This document shows positions 6,826 to 14,613 of a DNA stretch of 20,398 nt, piece by piece; the stretch's first letter is position 1; each line of letters starts with the position of its first letter. The DNA is from CAZVAO01 sp964625175. GTDB lineage: Bacteria; Bacillota; UBA994; PWPR01. The stretch covers positions 1 to 20,398 of the forward strand of contig CAZVAO010000033.1 in the NCBI GenBank assembly GCA_964625175.1, given 5' to 3'. Both the position numbers and the translations under genes were made by a program. The notes under the pieces are model-generated. The model ran no database searches. It saw nothing but the letters and a program-made list of their open reading frames with translations, and had not been told where the DNA came from.

Positions 6826-8370
6826 CTAAACCGGAAAGTTTCCGTGCTTTTTGCGGTATCTATTCTCGCGTTTTGTTGCGCAAGACTCTAAAGCATTAAT
6901 TAAGCTGATACGAGTTTGTCGTGGGTCAATTACATCATCAACTAAACCACGGGATGCAGCTACGTAAGGATTTGCAAATTTATCGCGATACTCTGCAATC
7001 TTCTCTTGACGCTTCTCTGGAGGATTCTCAGCAGCAGCAATATCTTTGCGAAAAATGATATTGGCAGCCCCTTCAGGCCCCATTACAGCGATTTCGGCAT
7101 TTGGCCAAGCATAGACAAGATCTGCACCTAAAGCTTTACTAGACATTGCCAAATAGGCGCCACCATAGGCTTTGCGCAAAATTAAAGCAATCTTTGGCAC
7201 ATTTGCTTCGGAGTAGGCATAAAGCAATTTAGCGCCATGACGAATAACACCACCATATTCTTGTCCAATACCCGGTAGATATCCTGGAACATCAATGAGG
7301 GTAATCAATGGGATATTAAAGGCGTCGCAGAATCGAATAAAACGCGAGGCTTTATCGGAGGCATTGATATCAAGACAACCTGCCATATAGATGGCATTAT
7401 TGGCAACCACACCTACGGACCGACCATTAAGGCGTGCAAAGCCAACCACGATATTAGCAGCAAATAGCTCTTGTACTTCCAAGAATTTGCCATCGTCGAA
7501 TACTTCGCGAATTACATTGCGCACATCATAACCCTTGTTTGGGTTTAATGGCACCATATCGATTAATGCATCATTGATGCGAGCGAGATCATCTTGACCT
7601 TGTTCACAAGGTGCATTCTCCATGTTGTTAGATGGTAGGTAGTCGACAAGATCACGCACCATCTGGATGGTATCGGCCTCATCTTCACCTAAGAAATGGG
7701 AAACACCGCTCGTTGCGTTATGAACGATTCCGCCACCTAAAGCGTCTGCAGAGACTTCTTCACCGGTAACGGCTTTGATTACTTGAGGACCAGTAATGAA
7801 CATTTGACTGGTTGTTTTTGCCATAAATATGAAGTCTGTTAAAGCCGGTGAGTAAACCGCACCGCCAGCGCAGGGTCCAAGTATAACAGAGATTTGCGGG
7901 ATAACGCCAGATGCCATCGTATTACGGAAGAAAATCTCTCCATAACCGTTTAGCGCATCAACGCCCTCTTGGATACGCGCCCCACCAGAATCGTTAATCC
8001 CAATCAATGGTGCACCATTTTTAATTGCTAAATCTTGTACTTTGCAAATTTTCTTCGCGTGCATTTCACCTAGAGTTCCAGCAATTACGGTGAAATCCTG
8101 GGCAAAAACATAAACTAAACGGCCGTTAATCGTACCATAACCGGTGACGACACCTTCTCCGGGTGCATCGACTTTGTCCATGCCAAAGTCACTACATCGA
8201 TGCTTCATGAACATGCCAACTTCAACAAAGCTATTGCCGTCCAATAAGGCTTCAATACGTTCACGTGCGGTCATTTTGCCTTTTTCATGTTGCTTGTCGA
8301 TTCTTGCTTGGCCACCACCCATAATTACCTGGGTGCGTTTCGCCTCTAGCTTTTGGATAACACTATCCAT
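6826..8370 (-). CDS. mmdA: Methylmalonyl-CoA decarboxylase alpha (carboxyltransferase) subunit
   Basis: A 514-residue acyl-CoA carboxyltransferase of the MmdA/PccB family. It moves the carboxyl group of methylmalonyl-CoA to biotin on MmdC, releasing propionyl-CoA. Both crotonase-like halves are seen: the N-terminal half with INDSGGARIQEGVDAL and GPCAGGAVYSPALTDF, and the C-terminal half with IRFCDAFNIPLITLIDVPGY and RKAYGGAYLAMSSK. Length is normal for the family. Start choice: the frame is open to 8400, but AAGGAGG lies eight bases before the ATG at 8370, and this Shine-Dalgarno overlaps the epimerase stop (TAAGGAGG), which suggests translational coupling. PccB-type biotin-dependent carboxylases look alike, but no biotin carboxylase gene is present and the OadB and OadG partners are, so decarboxylation is the likely reaction. 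Confidence 0.94.
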   Translation of the reverse strand: MDSVIQKLEAKRTQVIMGGGQARIDKQHEKGKMTARERIEALLDGNSFVEVGMFMKHRCSDFGMDKVDAPGEGVVTGYGTINGRLVYVFAQDFTVIAGTLGEMHAKKICKVQDLAIKNGAPLIGINDSGGARIQEGVDALNGYGEIFFRNTMASGVIPQISVILGPCAGGAVYSPALTDFIFMAKTTSQMFITGPQVIKAVTGEEVSADALGGGIVHNATSGVSHFLGEDEADTIQMVRDLVDYLPSNNMENAPCEQGQDDLARINDALIDMVPLNPNKGYDVRNVIREVFDDGKFLEVQELFAANIVVGFARLNGRSVGVVANNAIYMAGCLDINASDKASRFIRFCDAFNIPLITLIDVPGYLPGIGQEYGGVIRHGAKLLYAYSEANVPKIALILRKAYGGAYLAMSSKALGADLVYAWPNAEIAVMGPEGAANIIFRKDIAAAENPPEKRQEKIAEYRDKFANPYVAASRGLVDDVIDPRQTRISLINALESCATKRENRYRKKHGNFPV

Positions 8371-8383
8371 ATTAACGTCCTCC

Positions 8384-9754
8384 TTAGTCGTGACGCTCAC
8401 ATAATTCGATTAGAATACCGTGGGCTGATTTTGGATGAATAAAGACGATCTTCGCTCCGTGTGCTCCGGGTAATGGAGTGTCACTAAGCAAACGAACACC
8501 TTTATCTTTTAATTCTTTCATTGCCTCTTCAACATTTTCAACACGAAATGCTAAATGAGCAATGCCTTCGCCGCGTTTCTCAATGTGTTTAGCAATGGGT
8601 CCATCTTCAGTTGTTGATTCTAAGAGCTCGATATTACTATCACCAACAGCTAAAAAAGCAACCTTAACCTTCTGCGAAGGTACTTCTTCGATGGCAGTAG
8701 GTGTAATGCCTAAAGCATCCTCATAGAACTTTAATGTTTCTGCGATGCTTTTAACAGCTACACCTAAATGATCAATTTTCTGTAGCATTTGAGGTTCTCC
8801 TTTGCTCAGTATTGTAGCTAATATTCTATCAGCAATTTGGTAAGTTGTCGTCTCTTGAGACAAAATTAATGCAATCTGTTCATCAAGAAAATCCCTTGCC
8901 AGTTTACTTTCAATATGCCTAGTCAACTCATAATGAAGAATATTTCTCAGTTCTGTTGATATTTGATCGCGACGGCGCTCCTGATAAGCACCCGTGTCAC
9001 GTTGCTTCTCTAAAAATGTATTGATACTCTCATATAATTGTGAGATGCCTTCGCCTTCTGTGGCAACAACTGAAACAACTTTGGGGCGATCAGCGATTTC
9101 ATATCCACTCATATCTAGCATCGCGTTAATCTCACGGACTGTGCGATTTGCACCAGGTAGGTCGGCCTTATTTACCACAAAAATATCGGCAATCTCCATA
9201 ATTCCAGCCTTAAGGGTCTGAATATGATCACCTAAACCGGGAACTGAAACAACCACAACCACATCTGAGGTCTTGACAATATCCGTTTCTGCTTGGCCAA
9301 TTCCAACCGTTTCAATAACAATAAAGTCATATCCTGCAGCATCGAGCACCTTGATTGTATCACGTGTTGCGGTTGCTAATCCGCCTAAGCTACCTCGTGT
9401 TCCCATCGAACGGATGTAAACCCCTTCATCGGTTGCTAAGTGTGGCATACGAATGCGATCCCCCAATAGTGCACCCCCCGTAAAGGGGCTACTAGGATCA
9501 ACTAAAATCAATCCGCATTTAAAGCCGCGACTGCGCAAATCCTTAACAAGTGCACCAACTAAAGTTGACTTGCCAGCACCGGGTGGACCTGTTATGCCAA
9601 TAACCTGCGCCTTCCCACAATGTGAGAAAAGCGCAGTAATTATTTCCTGTGAAATTTCACTTTTGTTCTCTACATGACTGATGGCTCGGCCAATAAGACG
9701 TTTGTCCCCAGCTAAAACACCAGCAACAATATTTTGAACATTAGTGGGTTTCAT
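8384..9754 (-). CDS. meaB: MeaB GTPase fused to methylmalonyl-CoA epimerase
   Basis: A continuous frame of 456 residues joining two proteins that are normally separate. Residues 1-322 are MeaB/ArgK, the G3E GTPase chaperone that loads and protects the B12 cofactor of methylmalonyl-CoA mutase: Walker A GPPGAGKS at 56-63, DPSSPFTGGALLGDR at 86-100, ETVGIGQAETD at 148-158 and NKAD at 195-198. Residues 323-456 are a complete VOC-fold methylmalonyl-CoA epimerase that interconverts the R and S forms. Likely metal ligands are the histidine in IDHLGVA (329), a glutamate in IELLES (376), the histidine in IAHLAF (400) and the glutamate in LIELCE (450). Met323 has its own ideal ribosome site. Start choice: ATG at 9754, 14 bases inside the B12-subunit gene and with only a weak Shine-Dalgarno, because this Met begins the normal MeaB N-terminus; codons further upstream lie out of frame inside the B12 gene. 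Confidence 0.9.
   Translation of the reverse strand: MKPTNVQNIVAGVLAGDKRLIGRAISHVENKSEISQEIITALFSHCGKAQVIGITGPPGAGKSTLVGALVKDLRSRGFKCGLILVDPSSPFTGGALLGDRIRMPHLATDEGVYIRSMGTRGSLGGLATATRDTIKVLDAAGYDFIVIETVGIGQAETDIVKTSDVVVVVSVPGLGDHIQTLKAGIMEIADIFVVNKADLPGANRTVREINAMLDMSGYEIADRPKVVSVVATEGEGISQLYESINTFLEKQRDTGAYQERRRDQISTELRNILHYELTRHIESKLARDFLDEQIALILSQETTTYQIADRILATILSKGEPQMLQKIDHLGVAVKSIAETLKFYEDALGITPTAIEEVPSQKVKVAFLAVGDSNIELLESTTEDGPIAKHIEKRGEGIAHLAFRVENVEEAMKELKDKGVRLLSDTPLPGAHGAKIVFIHPKSAHGILIELCERHD
8786..8803 (-). promoter_or_regulatory. Internal ribosome binding site and ATG for free epimerase
   Basis: Inside the fused gene, AAAGGAG (8797-8803) is followed after eight bases by an in-frame ATG (8786-8788), exactly where a stand-alone epimerase would begin (MLQKIDHLGVAV). 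This site is stronger than the one of the fused gene itself. Translation from it would give a free 134-residue epimerase (8384-8788). Confidence 0.7.
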
Positions 9755-10145
9755 TGTACTTCTGATTAATAAAGTCGATTGCAACTGTTGTTGGCGTACC
9801 CGGTCCGAAAATTTCAGCAATACCATTTTCCTTAAGGAAAGCGAAATCTGATTGCGGGATAACGCCTCCACCGAACACAACGATGTCTCCCGCATTAGCC
9901 GCAGCTAAAAGCGAGGTTACCTTAGGGAACAAATGATTATGTGCACCCGACAAGCAAGATAGGCCAACAAAGTCCACATCTTCTTGAATTGCTGCTGCTA
10001 CAATTTGTTCTGGTGTTTGACGTAATCCTGTATAAATAACTTCCATACCCGCATCACGTAATGCACGGGCCACCACTTTAGCACCGCGATCATGGCCGTC
10101 TAGACCAGGTTTGGCTATAAGAATTCTGATTTTTTGATCTGCCAT
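9741..10145 (-). CDS. Methylmalonyl-CoA mutase, cobalamin-binding (small) subunit
   Basis: A 134-residue stand-alone B12-binding domain. The motif DGHDRG (residues 16-21) carries the histidine that coordinates cobalt from below in the base-off/His-on mode. SCLSGAH at about 63-69 and FGGGVIP at about 90-96 complete the nucleotide-tail pocket. It pairs with the catalytic subunit encoded just upstream to form a two-gene mutase, as in archaea and many Clostridia, unlike the single 700-residue chain of Propionibacterium MutB. The ATG follows AGAGGTG, and the gene begins 11 bases after the catalytic-subunit gene and overlaps meaB by 14 bases. The domain alone could serve another B12 mutase; its neighbour fixes the assignment. 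Confidence 0.93.
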   Translation of the reverse strand: MADQKIRILIAKPGLDGHDRGAKVVARALRDAGMEVIYTGLRQTPEQIVAAAIQEDVDFVGLSCLSGAHNHLFPKVTSLLAAANAGDIVVFGGGVIPQSDFAFLKENGIAEIFGPGTPTTVAIDFINQKYNETH

Positions 10146-10156
10146 AATTACACCTC

Positions 10157-11836
10157 TTATAAAATTTCTGCAGGACGATGTTCACCAAAAACATCCCGCA
10201 TCACATTACAGATCTCACCTAAAGTAGCATATACTTTAACGGCTTCGATAATGAAAGGCATTAAATTATCATCACCCTCAGCGGCAGTGCGCAATGCACT
10301 TAGCGTTTCTGCAACCGCTTCATTATCGCGAGTCTCTTTGAGTTCATGTAGACGAGCAACTTGCTGGGTCTCGATGATATCGCTAATCTTCAATAAGTTT
10401 TGCATAGGCTCTTCATCAACTGCATATTTATTGACACCAATCACGATATTATCGTTGGTCTCGATACCCATTTGGTAGCGATACGCGCTATCAGCAATCT
10501 CTTGTTGGATATAGCCAAGTTCAATAGCCTTGACTGCACCACCCATATCATCAACTTTTTGGATGTACTCGAGTGCTTTCTCTTCGATTTCTTTTGTTAA
10601 AGCCTCTAGATAGTAGGAGCCTCCGAGTGGATCTGCCGTATCCGCTACCCCTGACTCATAAGCGATAATTTGCTGGGTGCGTAGGGCAATCCGTACAGCT
10701 TCCTCAGTTGGTAAAGCCAAAGCTTCATCACGAGAATTGGTGTGAAGGGATTGAGTTCCCCCTAAAACAGCTGCAAGAGCTTGTAGCGTAACGCGAATAA
10801 TATTATTGTCTGGCTGCTGAGCCGTTAAAGTTGATCCTCCTGTTTGCGTGTGGAAACGGAGCATCATTGACTTACTGGACTTGGCGCCAAAACGATTCTT
10901 CATTAACTTTGCCCATAAACGACGAGCTGCTCTGAACTTAGCAATTTCTTCCATGAAATTCAAATGTGAATTGAAGAAGAAAGAAAGACGAGAGGCAAAT
11001 TGATCCACTTCTAAACCTGCCGCTATTGCTGCTTCAACATAAGCAATCGCATCAACAAGGGTAAAAGCCACTTCCTGAGCAGCTGAAGAACCCGCTTCGC
11101 GAATATGATATCCACTGATACTAATTGTATTCCAGCGTGGAATCTGTTGAGCGCAATATTCAAAAATGTTTGTGATTAAACGCATTGACTGTGTCGGCGG
11201 ATAAATATAAGTACCACGAGCAATATACTCTTTAAGGATATCATTCTGAATTGTTCCAGCTATGCGGTCAATTGCGACCCCCTGTTGCTCAGCAACGCAG
11301 ACGTACATTGCCAATAAAACGGAAGCTGGAGCATTTATCGTCATAGATGTGCTCACTTTGTCCAATGGAATACCATCAAATAAGGTTTCCATATCTCTGA
11401 GTGAATCGATTGCAACGCCTACCTTGCCCACTTCACCAGCGGCAAGTGCATCATCCGAATCATAACCAATTTGCGTTGGTAGATCAAAAGCAACACTCAA
11501 TCCAGTCTGTCCTTGTTCTAAAAGGTACTTGTAGCGTTTATTTGACTCTGCAGCATCTGCCATACCCGCATATTGACGCATCGTCCAAAAACGTCCGCGA
11601 TACATGGTAGGATAAACACCACGGGTAAATGGATAGGTGCCTGGTAACCCAAGGTTCTCCATATATTCAGTATCACTATTGTCTAAAGGTGTATAGACCT
11701 GCTCGACAGTGAAGTCTGAACTCGTTACAAAATTCTCGCGTCTTTCTGGAGCACGAGCTAGTGTTTTCGCTACAGGACCTTCAGTCCATTTAGCTTTTGA
11801 TTCGACTAGGTTCTTTTTAAGGTCATCGTAAGACAT
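10157..11836 (-). CDS. Methylmalonyl-CoA mutase, catalytic (large) subunit
   Basis: A 559-residue TIM-barrel subunit that rearranges succinyl-CoA to (R)-methylmalonyl-CoA by a B12 radical mechanism. Family blocks in order: TRGVYPTMYRGRFWTMRQYAG (71-91), GLSVAFDLPTQIGYDSD (112-128), AGTIQNDILKEYIARGTYIYPP (193-214), SISGYHIREAGSS (239-251) and TQTGGSTLTAQQP. Tyr89 in RQYAG and Arg207 in IARGTY match the residues that, as recalled, mark methylmalonyl-CoA mutase; isobutyryl-CoA mutase has Phe and Gln there. The chain ends without a B12 domain, which the next gene supplies. Start choice: ATG at 11836, seven bases after GGGGAG, rather than an ATG at 11851 that overlaps the Shine-Dalgarno. It is first in its operon. 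No clear promoter was found in the 133-base gap upstream; a poor TTGATA-17-TAATCA is the best candidate. Confidence 0.93.
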   Translation of the reverse strand: MSYDDLKKNLVESKAKWTEGPVAKTLARAPERRENFVTSSDFTVEQVYTPLDNSDTEYMENLGLPGTYPFTRGVYPTMYRGRFWTMRQYAGMADAAESNKRYKYLLEQGQTGLSVAFDLPTQIGYDSDDALAAGEVGKVGVAIDSLRDMETLFDGIPLDKVSTSMTINAPASVLLAMYVCVAEQQGVAIDRIAGTIQNDILKEYIARGTYIYPPTQSMRLITNIFEYCAQQIPRWNTISISGYHIREAGSSAAQEVAFTLVDAIAYVEAAIAAGLEVDQFASRLSFFFNSHLNFMEEIAKFRAARRLWAKLMKNRFGAKSSKSMMLRFHTQTGGSTLTAQQPDNNIIRVTLQALAAVLGGTQSLHTNSRDEALALPTEEAVRIALRTQQIIAYESGVADTADPLGGSYYLEALTKEIEEKALEYIQKVDDMGGAVKAIELGYIQQEIADSAYRYQMGIETNDNIVIGVNKYAVDEEPMQNLLKISDIIETQQVARLHELKETRDNEAVAETLSALRTAAEGDDNLMPFIIEAVKVYATLGEICNVMRDVFGEHRPAEIL

Positions 11837-11919
11837 AATTCCACTCCCCATATCTAAGTGATTAAAGTATTATGATGGATCTATCAACAGATTCTGGCGA
11901 TAATCCCATTAAATGATAT

Positions 11920-11951
11920 GCCCTCCCTACATCTACGAAAGTAGGGAGGGC
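11920..11951 (-). terminator. GC-rich hairpin between glutamate dehydrogenase and mutase genes
   Basis: GCCCTCCCTAC and GTAGGGAGGGC form a perfect 11-bp stem around a 10-base loop, 19 bases after the glutamate dehydrogenase stop. No T-tract follows on either strand, so it is not a canonical intrinsic terminator. It may end most transcripts of the upstream operon, protect the 3' end of its mRNA, or be a processing point in one long transcript. Confidence 0.6.
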
Positions 11952-11969
11952 TTGATATCAATTATACAC

Positions 11970-13238
11970 TTATTTAACTGTTCCACGCATTCTCATATTA
12001 TCAGCAATACGATCAATAGCGCGCATGTAAGCAGCAACGCGCATGGTTACGTTCTTAGATTCTTTCATTTCATAAACAGCGTCAAAAGCTTCGACCATGA
12101 TGCGCTCTAGACGAGTATTAACTTCCTCAAGTGTCCAATAGAAGTTCTGGAGGTTTTGTACCCACTCGAAGTAAGATACCGTAACACCACCAGCATTAGC
12201 TAATACGTCAGGTACAATTAGAACACCTTTGTCAGATAGAATCTTGTCAGCTTCAGGTGTAACAGGGCCATTAGCGCCTTCAACGATAATCTTAGTAGAG
12301 ACACCAGCAGCGTTAGCACCTGTAATCATGTTCTCCAAAGCAGCAGGAACTAAAATTTCACATTCAACTTTGAATAACTCATCTTTTGTAATGTTAGTAG
12401 ATCCAGGGAATCCTAGAACGGTGTGGCGTGGATTCTCTTCGTTGTTGTAAGCGTAATCAAATAATGCTTGAGCATCCATACCGTCTGGATTGTAAGCACC
12501 ACCGTAATAATCTTGAACGGCAACAATTTTCGCACCTGCTTCACCGAATAATAAAGCAGCGTAACTTGATACATTACCAAATCCTTGGAGCACAACGCGA
12601 GCGCCTTCTAAAGGCAAATTGATGCGTTTAGCGGCTTCGCGACCTGTGATAAATACACCACGGCCTGTAGCTTCTGTACGTCCTAAAGAACCATTTAATT
12701 TAACAGGCTTACCAGTGATTAAACCAGGGTTGTTATACCCTTTCATTTGGTCATACTCATCCATCATCCAAGCCATGATTTGGGGTGTTGTGTTGACATC
12801 TGGAGCAGGGATATCACGTAATGGGCTGATGAAATCACCAAGTGCACGAATAAATCCACGAGATAATCGCTCTAATTCGCCTTGACTTAAATCACGAGGA
12901 TCAACAATGATACCACCTTTACCACCACCGTAAGGGAGCCCAACAACAGCACATTTGATCGTCATCCACATGGATAAAGCGCGAACTTCATCCAATGTAA
13001 CATCTTGGTGATACCGAATTCCACCTTTAGCAGGACCACAAGCTGTGTTATGTTGTGAACGGAAACCTGTGAAGTTTTTTACTGTACCATCATCCATTTT
13101 TACAGGGATAGAGACCATCATAATGCGTTGAGGCTGCTTCAACACTTCGTAGACTGAGGCATCAGCGTTTAATGCATCACATGCTGATTTGATCTGTGAT
13201 TGAGCGATTTCGAATTGATTCAAATTCTCTTTAGACAT
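11970..13238 (-). CDS. Glutamate dehydrogenase (catabolic, probably NAD-dependent)
   Basis: A 422-residue hexameric-type glutamate dehydrogenase that deaminates glutamate to 2-oxoglutarate and ammonium. Visible residues: PAKGGIRY with Lys71, the TIKCAV lysine (Lys95), the catalytic lysine in PYGGGKGG (Lys107) and the catalytic aspartate in IPAPDVNT (Asp147). The Rossmann motif GFGNVSS is at 219-225, and the second strand ends in VQDYYGG with an acidic residue, which favours NAD over NADP. It resembles RocG/GudB-type enzymes in length and blocks. Start choice: AAAGGAG lies eight bases before the ATG at 13238; the frame is open slightly further upstream without a better site. It begins 16 bases after the last oxidoreductase gene, so it is co-transcribed with it; supplying 2-oxoglutarate to that enzyme is the evident role. 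Confidence 0.93.
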   Translation of the reverse strand: MSKENLNQFEIAQSQIKSACDALNADASVYEVLKQPQRIMMVSIPVKMDDGTVKNFTGFRSQHNTACGPAKGGIRYHQDVTLDEVRALSMWMTIKCAVVGLPYGGGKGGIIVDPRDLSQGELERLSRGFIRALGDFISPLRDIPAPDVNTTPQIMAWMMDEYDQMKGYNNPGLITGKPVKLNGSLGRTEATGRGVFITGREAAKRINLPLEGARVVLQGFGNVSSYAALLFGEAGAKIVAVQDYYGGAYNPDGMDAQALFDYAYNNEENPRHTVLGFPGSTNITKDELFKVECEILVPAALENMITGANAAGVSTKIIVEGANGPVTPEADKILSDKGVLIVPDVLANAGGVTVSYFEWVQNLQNFYWTLEEVNTRLERIMVEAFDAVYEMKESKNVTMRVAAYMRAIDRIADNMRMRGTVK

Positions 13239-13254
13239 TTGTGTTACTCCTTTG

Positions 13255-13788
13255 TTAATTTTTATTTGCAACCAGCTTTACGCCAGTCTGCAATGCTTTT
13301 TTATTGAGCTCTTCAGTTCCCTTAGGAACTCGGCGGAGCACAGCCGCTTCGATAAAAGTATAATCATACATCTTGGTCAACTCAATGATTGCCCCTAAGG
13401 CCACCATGTTTGCCACAATCACGCGCCCAAGTTCACCCCGAGCGGTAGCGATTATTGGTAACTTAAATACTTGACATTGATCGCTGCCGGACACTTCGAT
13501 GGCGTCATCTAAAACGAGCATTCCTTCAGCGGTGATATCGGCGGCATATTTATCATAAGCCTCTTGGGTGAGTGCTAAGATGACATCAGGAGCTGTAACT
13601 TTAGGATAGTCGATATCGGAGCTACTAATAATAACTTCAGCTTTACTGGCTCCGCCACGTGCTTCAGGACCATAGGATTGGCTCTGAACGGCGTTATAGC
13701 CCGCTCCGATTGCACCCTCAGCTAGAATAATACCAGCCAAAAGAATCCCTTGTCCACCCGTACCGCTTAATCGAATTTGTTCTAACAT
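13255..13788 (-). CDS. korC: 2-oxoacid:ferredoxin oxidoreductase, gamma subunit
   Basis: A 177-residue gamma subunit of a four-subunit 2-oxoacid:ferredoxin oxidoreductase. The opening LSGTGGQGILLAGIILAEGA (residues 7-26) and the following QSQSYGPEARGGASKAEVIISS are hallmark blocks of this subunit, which contributes to the CoA site. Length fits the KorC/VorC family. The ATG follows GGGAG by eight bases, and the gene starts directly after the korB stop. With GDH as the next gene, 2-oxoglutarate is the likely substrate; branched-chain 2-oxoacids cannot be excluded from sequence alone. Confidence 0.9.
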   Translation of the reverse strand: MLEQIRLSGTGGQGILLAGIILAEGAIGAGYNAVQSQSYGPEARGGASKAEVIISSSDIDYPKVTAPDVILALTQEAYDKYAADITAEGMLVLDDAIEVSGSDQCQVFKLPIIATARGELGRVIVANMVALGAIIELTKMYDYTFIEAAVLRRVPKGTEELNKKALQTGVKLVANKN

Positions 13789-14613
13789 CTACTTAGCTCC
13801 CTTCTGGGCCATTTCAATCACACCCTGATAGGCTTCAGTATACTCTGTATCCTGTGCTTCGTACAGTAAACCAATGGCAAACTTACCTTCTGTTTTTTCT
13901 GCAGGCAATTTTTCGAAAGCCTTGATTGGGAGCGCATGTTCTTTTTCCCAATTCAACATAATAACTGGTGTTTTTTGATTATTCTTACGACCATAATAAG
14001 TCGGACAGTGCGAAATTGCTTCAACCACACTGAATCCTTTGTGATTAAGGGCATCACGAATCAAATTCGTCAACATGCCAACGTGATAGGCAGTGCTGCG
14101 AGCGACATAGGTTGCTCCTGCACCTTGAGCTAATCGGCAAAGGTCAAAACTCCTGTCTATATTACCATAAGGAGCTGTTGTTGCATAGCTTCCAACAGGT
14201 GTCATTGGTGAATACTGACCACTTGTCATGCCATAAATATTATTATTAAAAACAATTGTTGTGATATCAATATTGCGGCGACAGGCGTGGATTAAATGGT
14301 TGCCACCGATTGCCGATGCATCGCCGTCTCCGGTGATTACAATGACGCGCAACTCGGGATTGGCAAGTTTGATCCCAGTCGCAAAAGCAATCGCTCTGCC
14401 GTGAGTTGTGTGAAGGGTATTGAAATTAAGGTACCCAGGAATGCGAGATGAACATCCGATTCCGGAAACAATAACCGTCTTATCAGGATCTAAGCCCTCA
14501 ACTTCATCAATAGCATGAATTAAGGCATTCATAATCGTACCATGTCCACAACCAGGACAGAAGATATGTTTCATTTTATCTTCGCGTAAATATTTTTTTA
14601 AATCATTAAGCAT
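13789..14613 (-). CDS. korB: 2-oxoacid:ferredoxin oxidoreductase, beta (TPP/FeS) subunit
   Basis: A 274-residue beta subunit that binds thiamine diphosphate and one [4Fe-4S] cluster. The TPP motif starts GDGDASAIGGNHLIHACRRN (95-114) and ends NNNIYGMTSGQ. The cluster cysteines are probably C19 and C22 (FCPGCGH), C54 (GIGCSS) and C203 (SHCPTYYG). The C-terminal tail of about 60 residues is normal for KorB-type proteins. Start choice: GAGGAGG lies nine bases before the ATG at 14613, which overlaps the end of korA by eight bases; the open frame further upstream lies inside korA. Confidence 0.92.
   Translation of the reverse strand: MLNDLKKYLREDKMKHIFCPGCGHGTIMNALIHAIDEVEGLDPDKTVIVSGIGCSSRIPGYLNFNTLHTTHGRAIAFATGIKLANPELRVIVITGDGDASAIGGNHLIHACRRNIDITTIVFNNNIYGMTSGQYSPMTPVGSYATTAPYGNIDRSFDLCRLAQGAGATYVARSTAYHVGMLTNLIRDALNHKGFSVVEAISHCPTYYGRKNNQKTPVIMLNWEKEHALPIKAFEKLPAEKTEGKFAIGLLYEAQDTEYTEAYQGVIEMAQKGAK

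Noticed and set aside
6826..8370. Propionyl-CoA carboxylase beta subunit instead of decarboxylase alpha subunit
   Set aside because: No biotin carboxylase gene is present, and OadB- and OadG-type membrane subunits are encoded in the same operon.
9755..9895. Longer N-terminus for the MeaB-epimerase protein
   Set aside because: The extra codons are an out-of-frame reading of the B12-subunit gene; the MeaB family start is the Met at 9754.
11837..11969. Cobalamin riboswitch before the B12-dependent mutase operon
   Set aside because: The gap is too short for the element and no B12-box sequence was seen; only the GC-rich hairpin is there.
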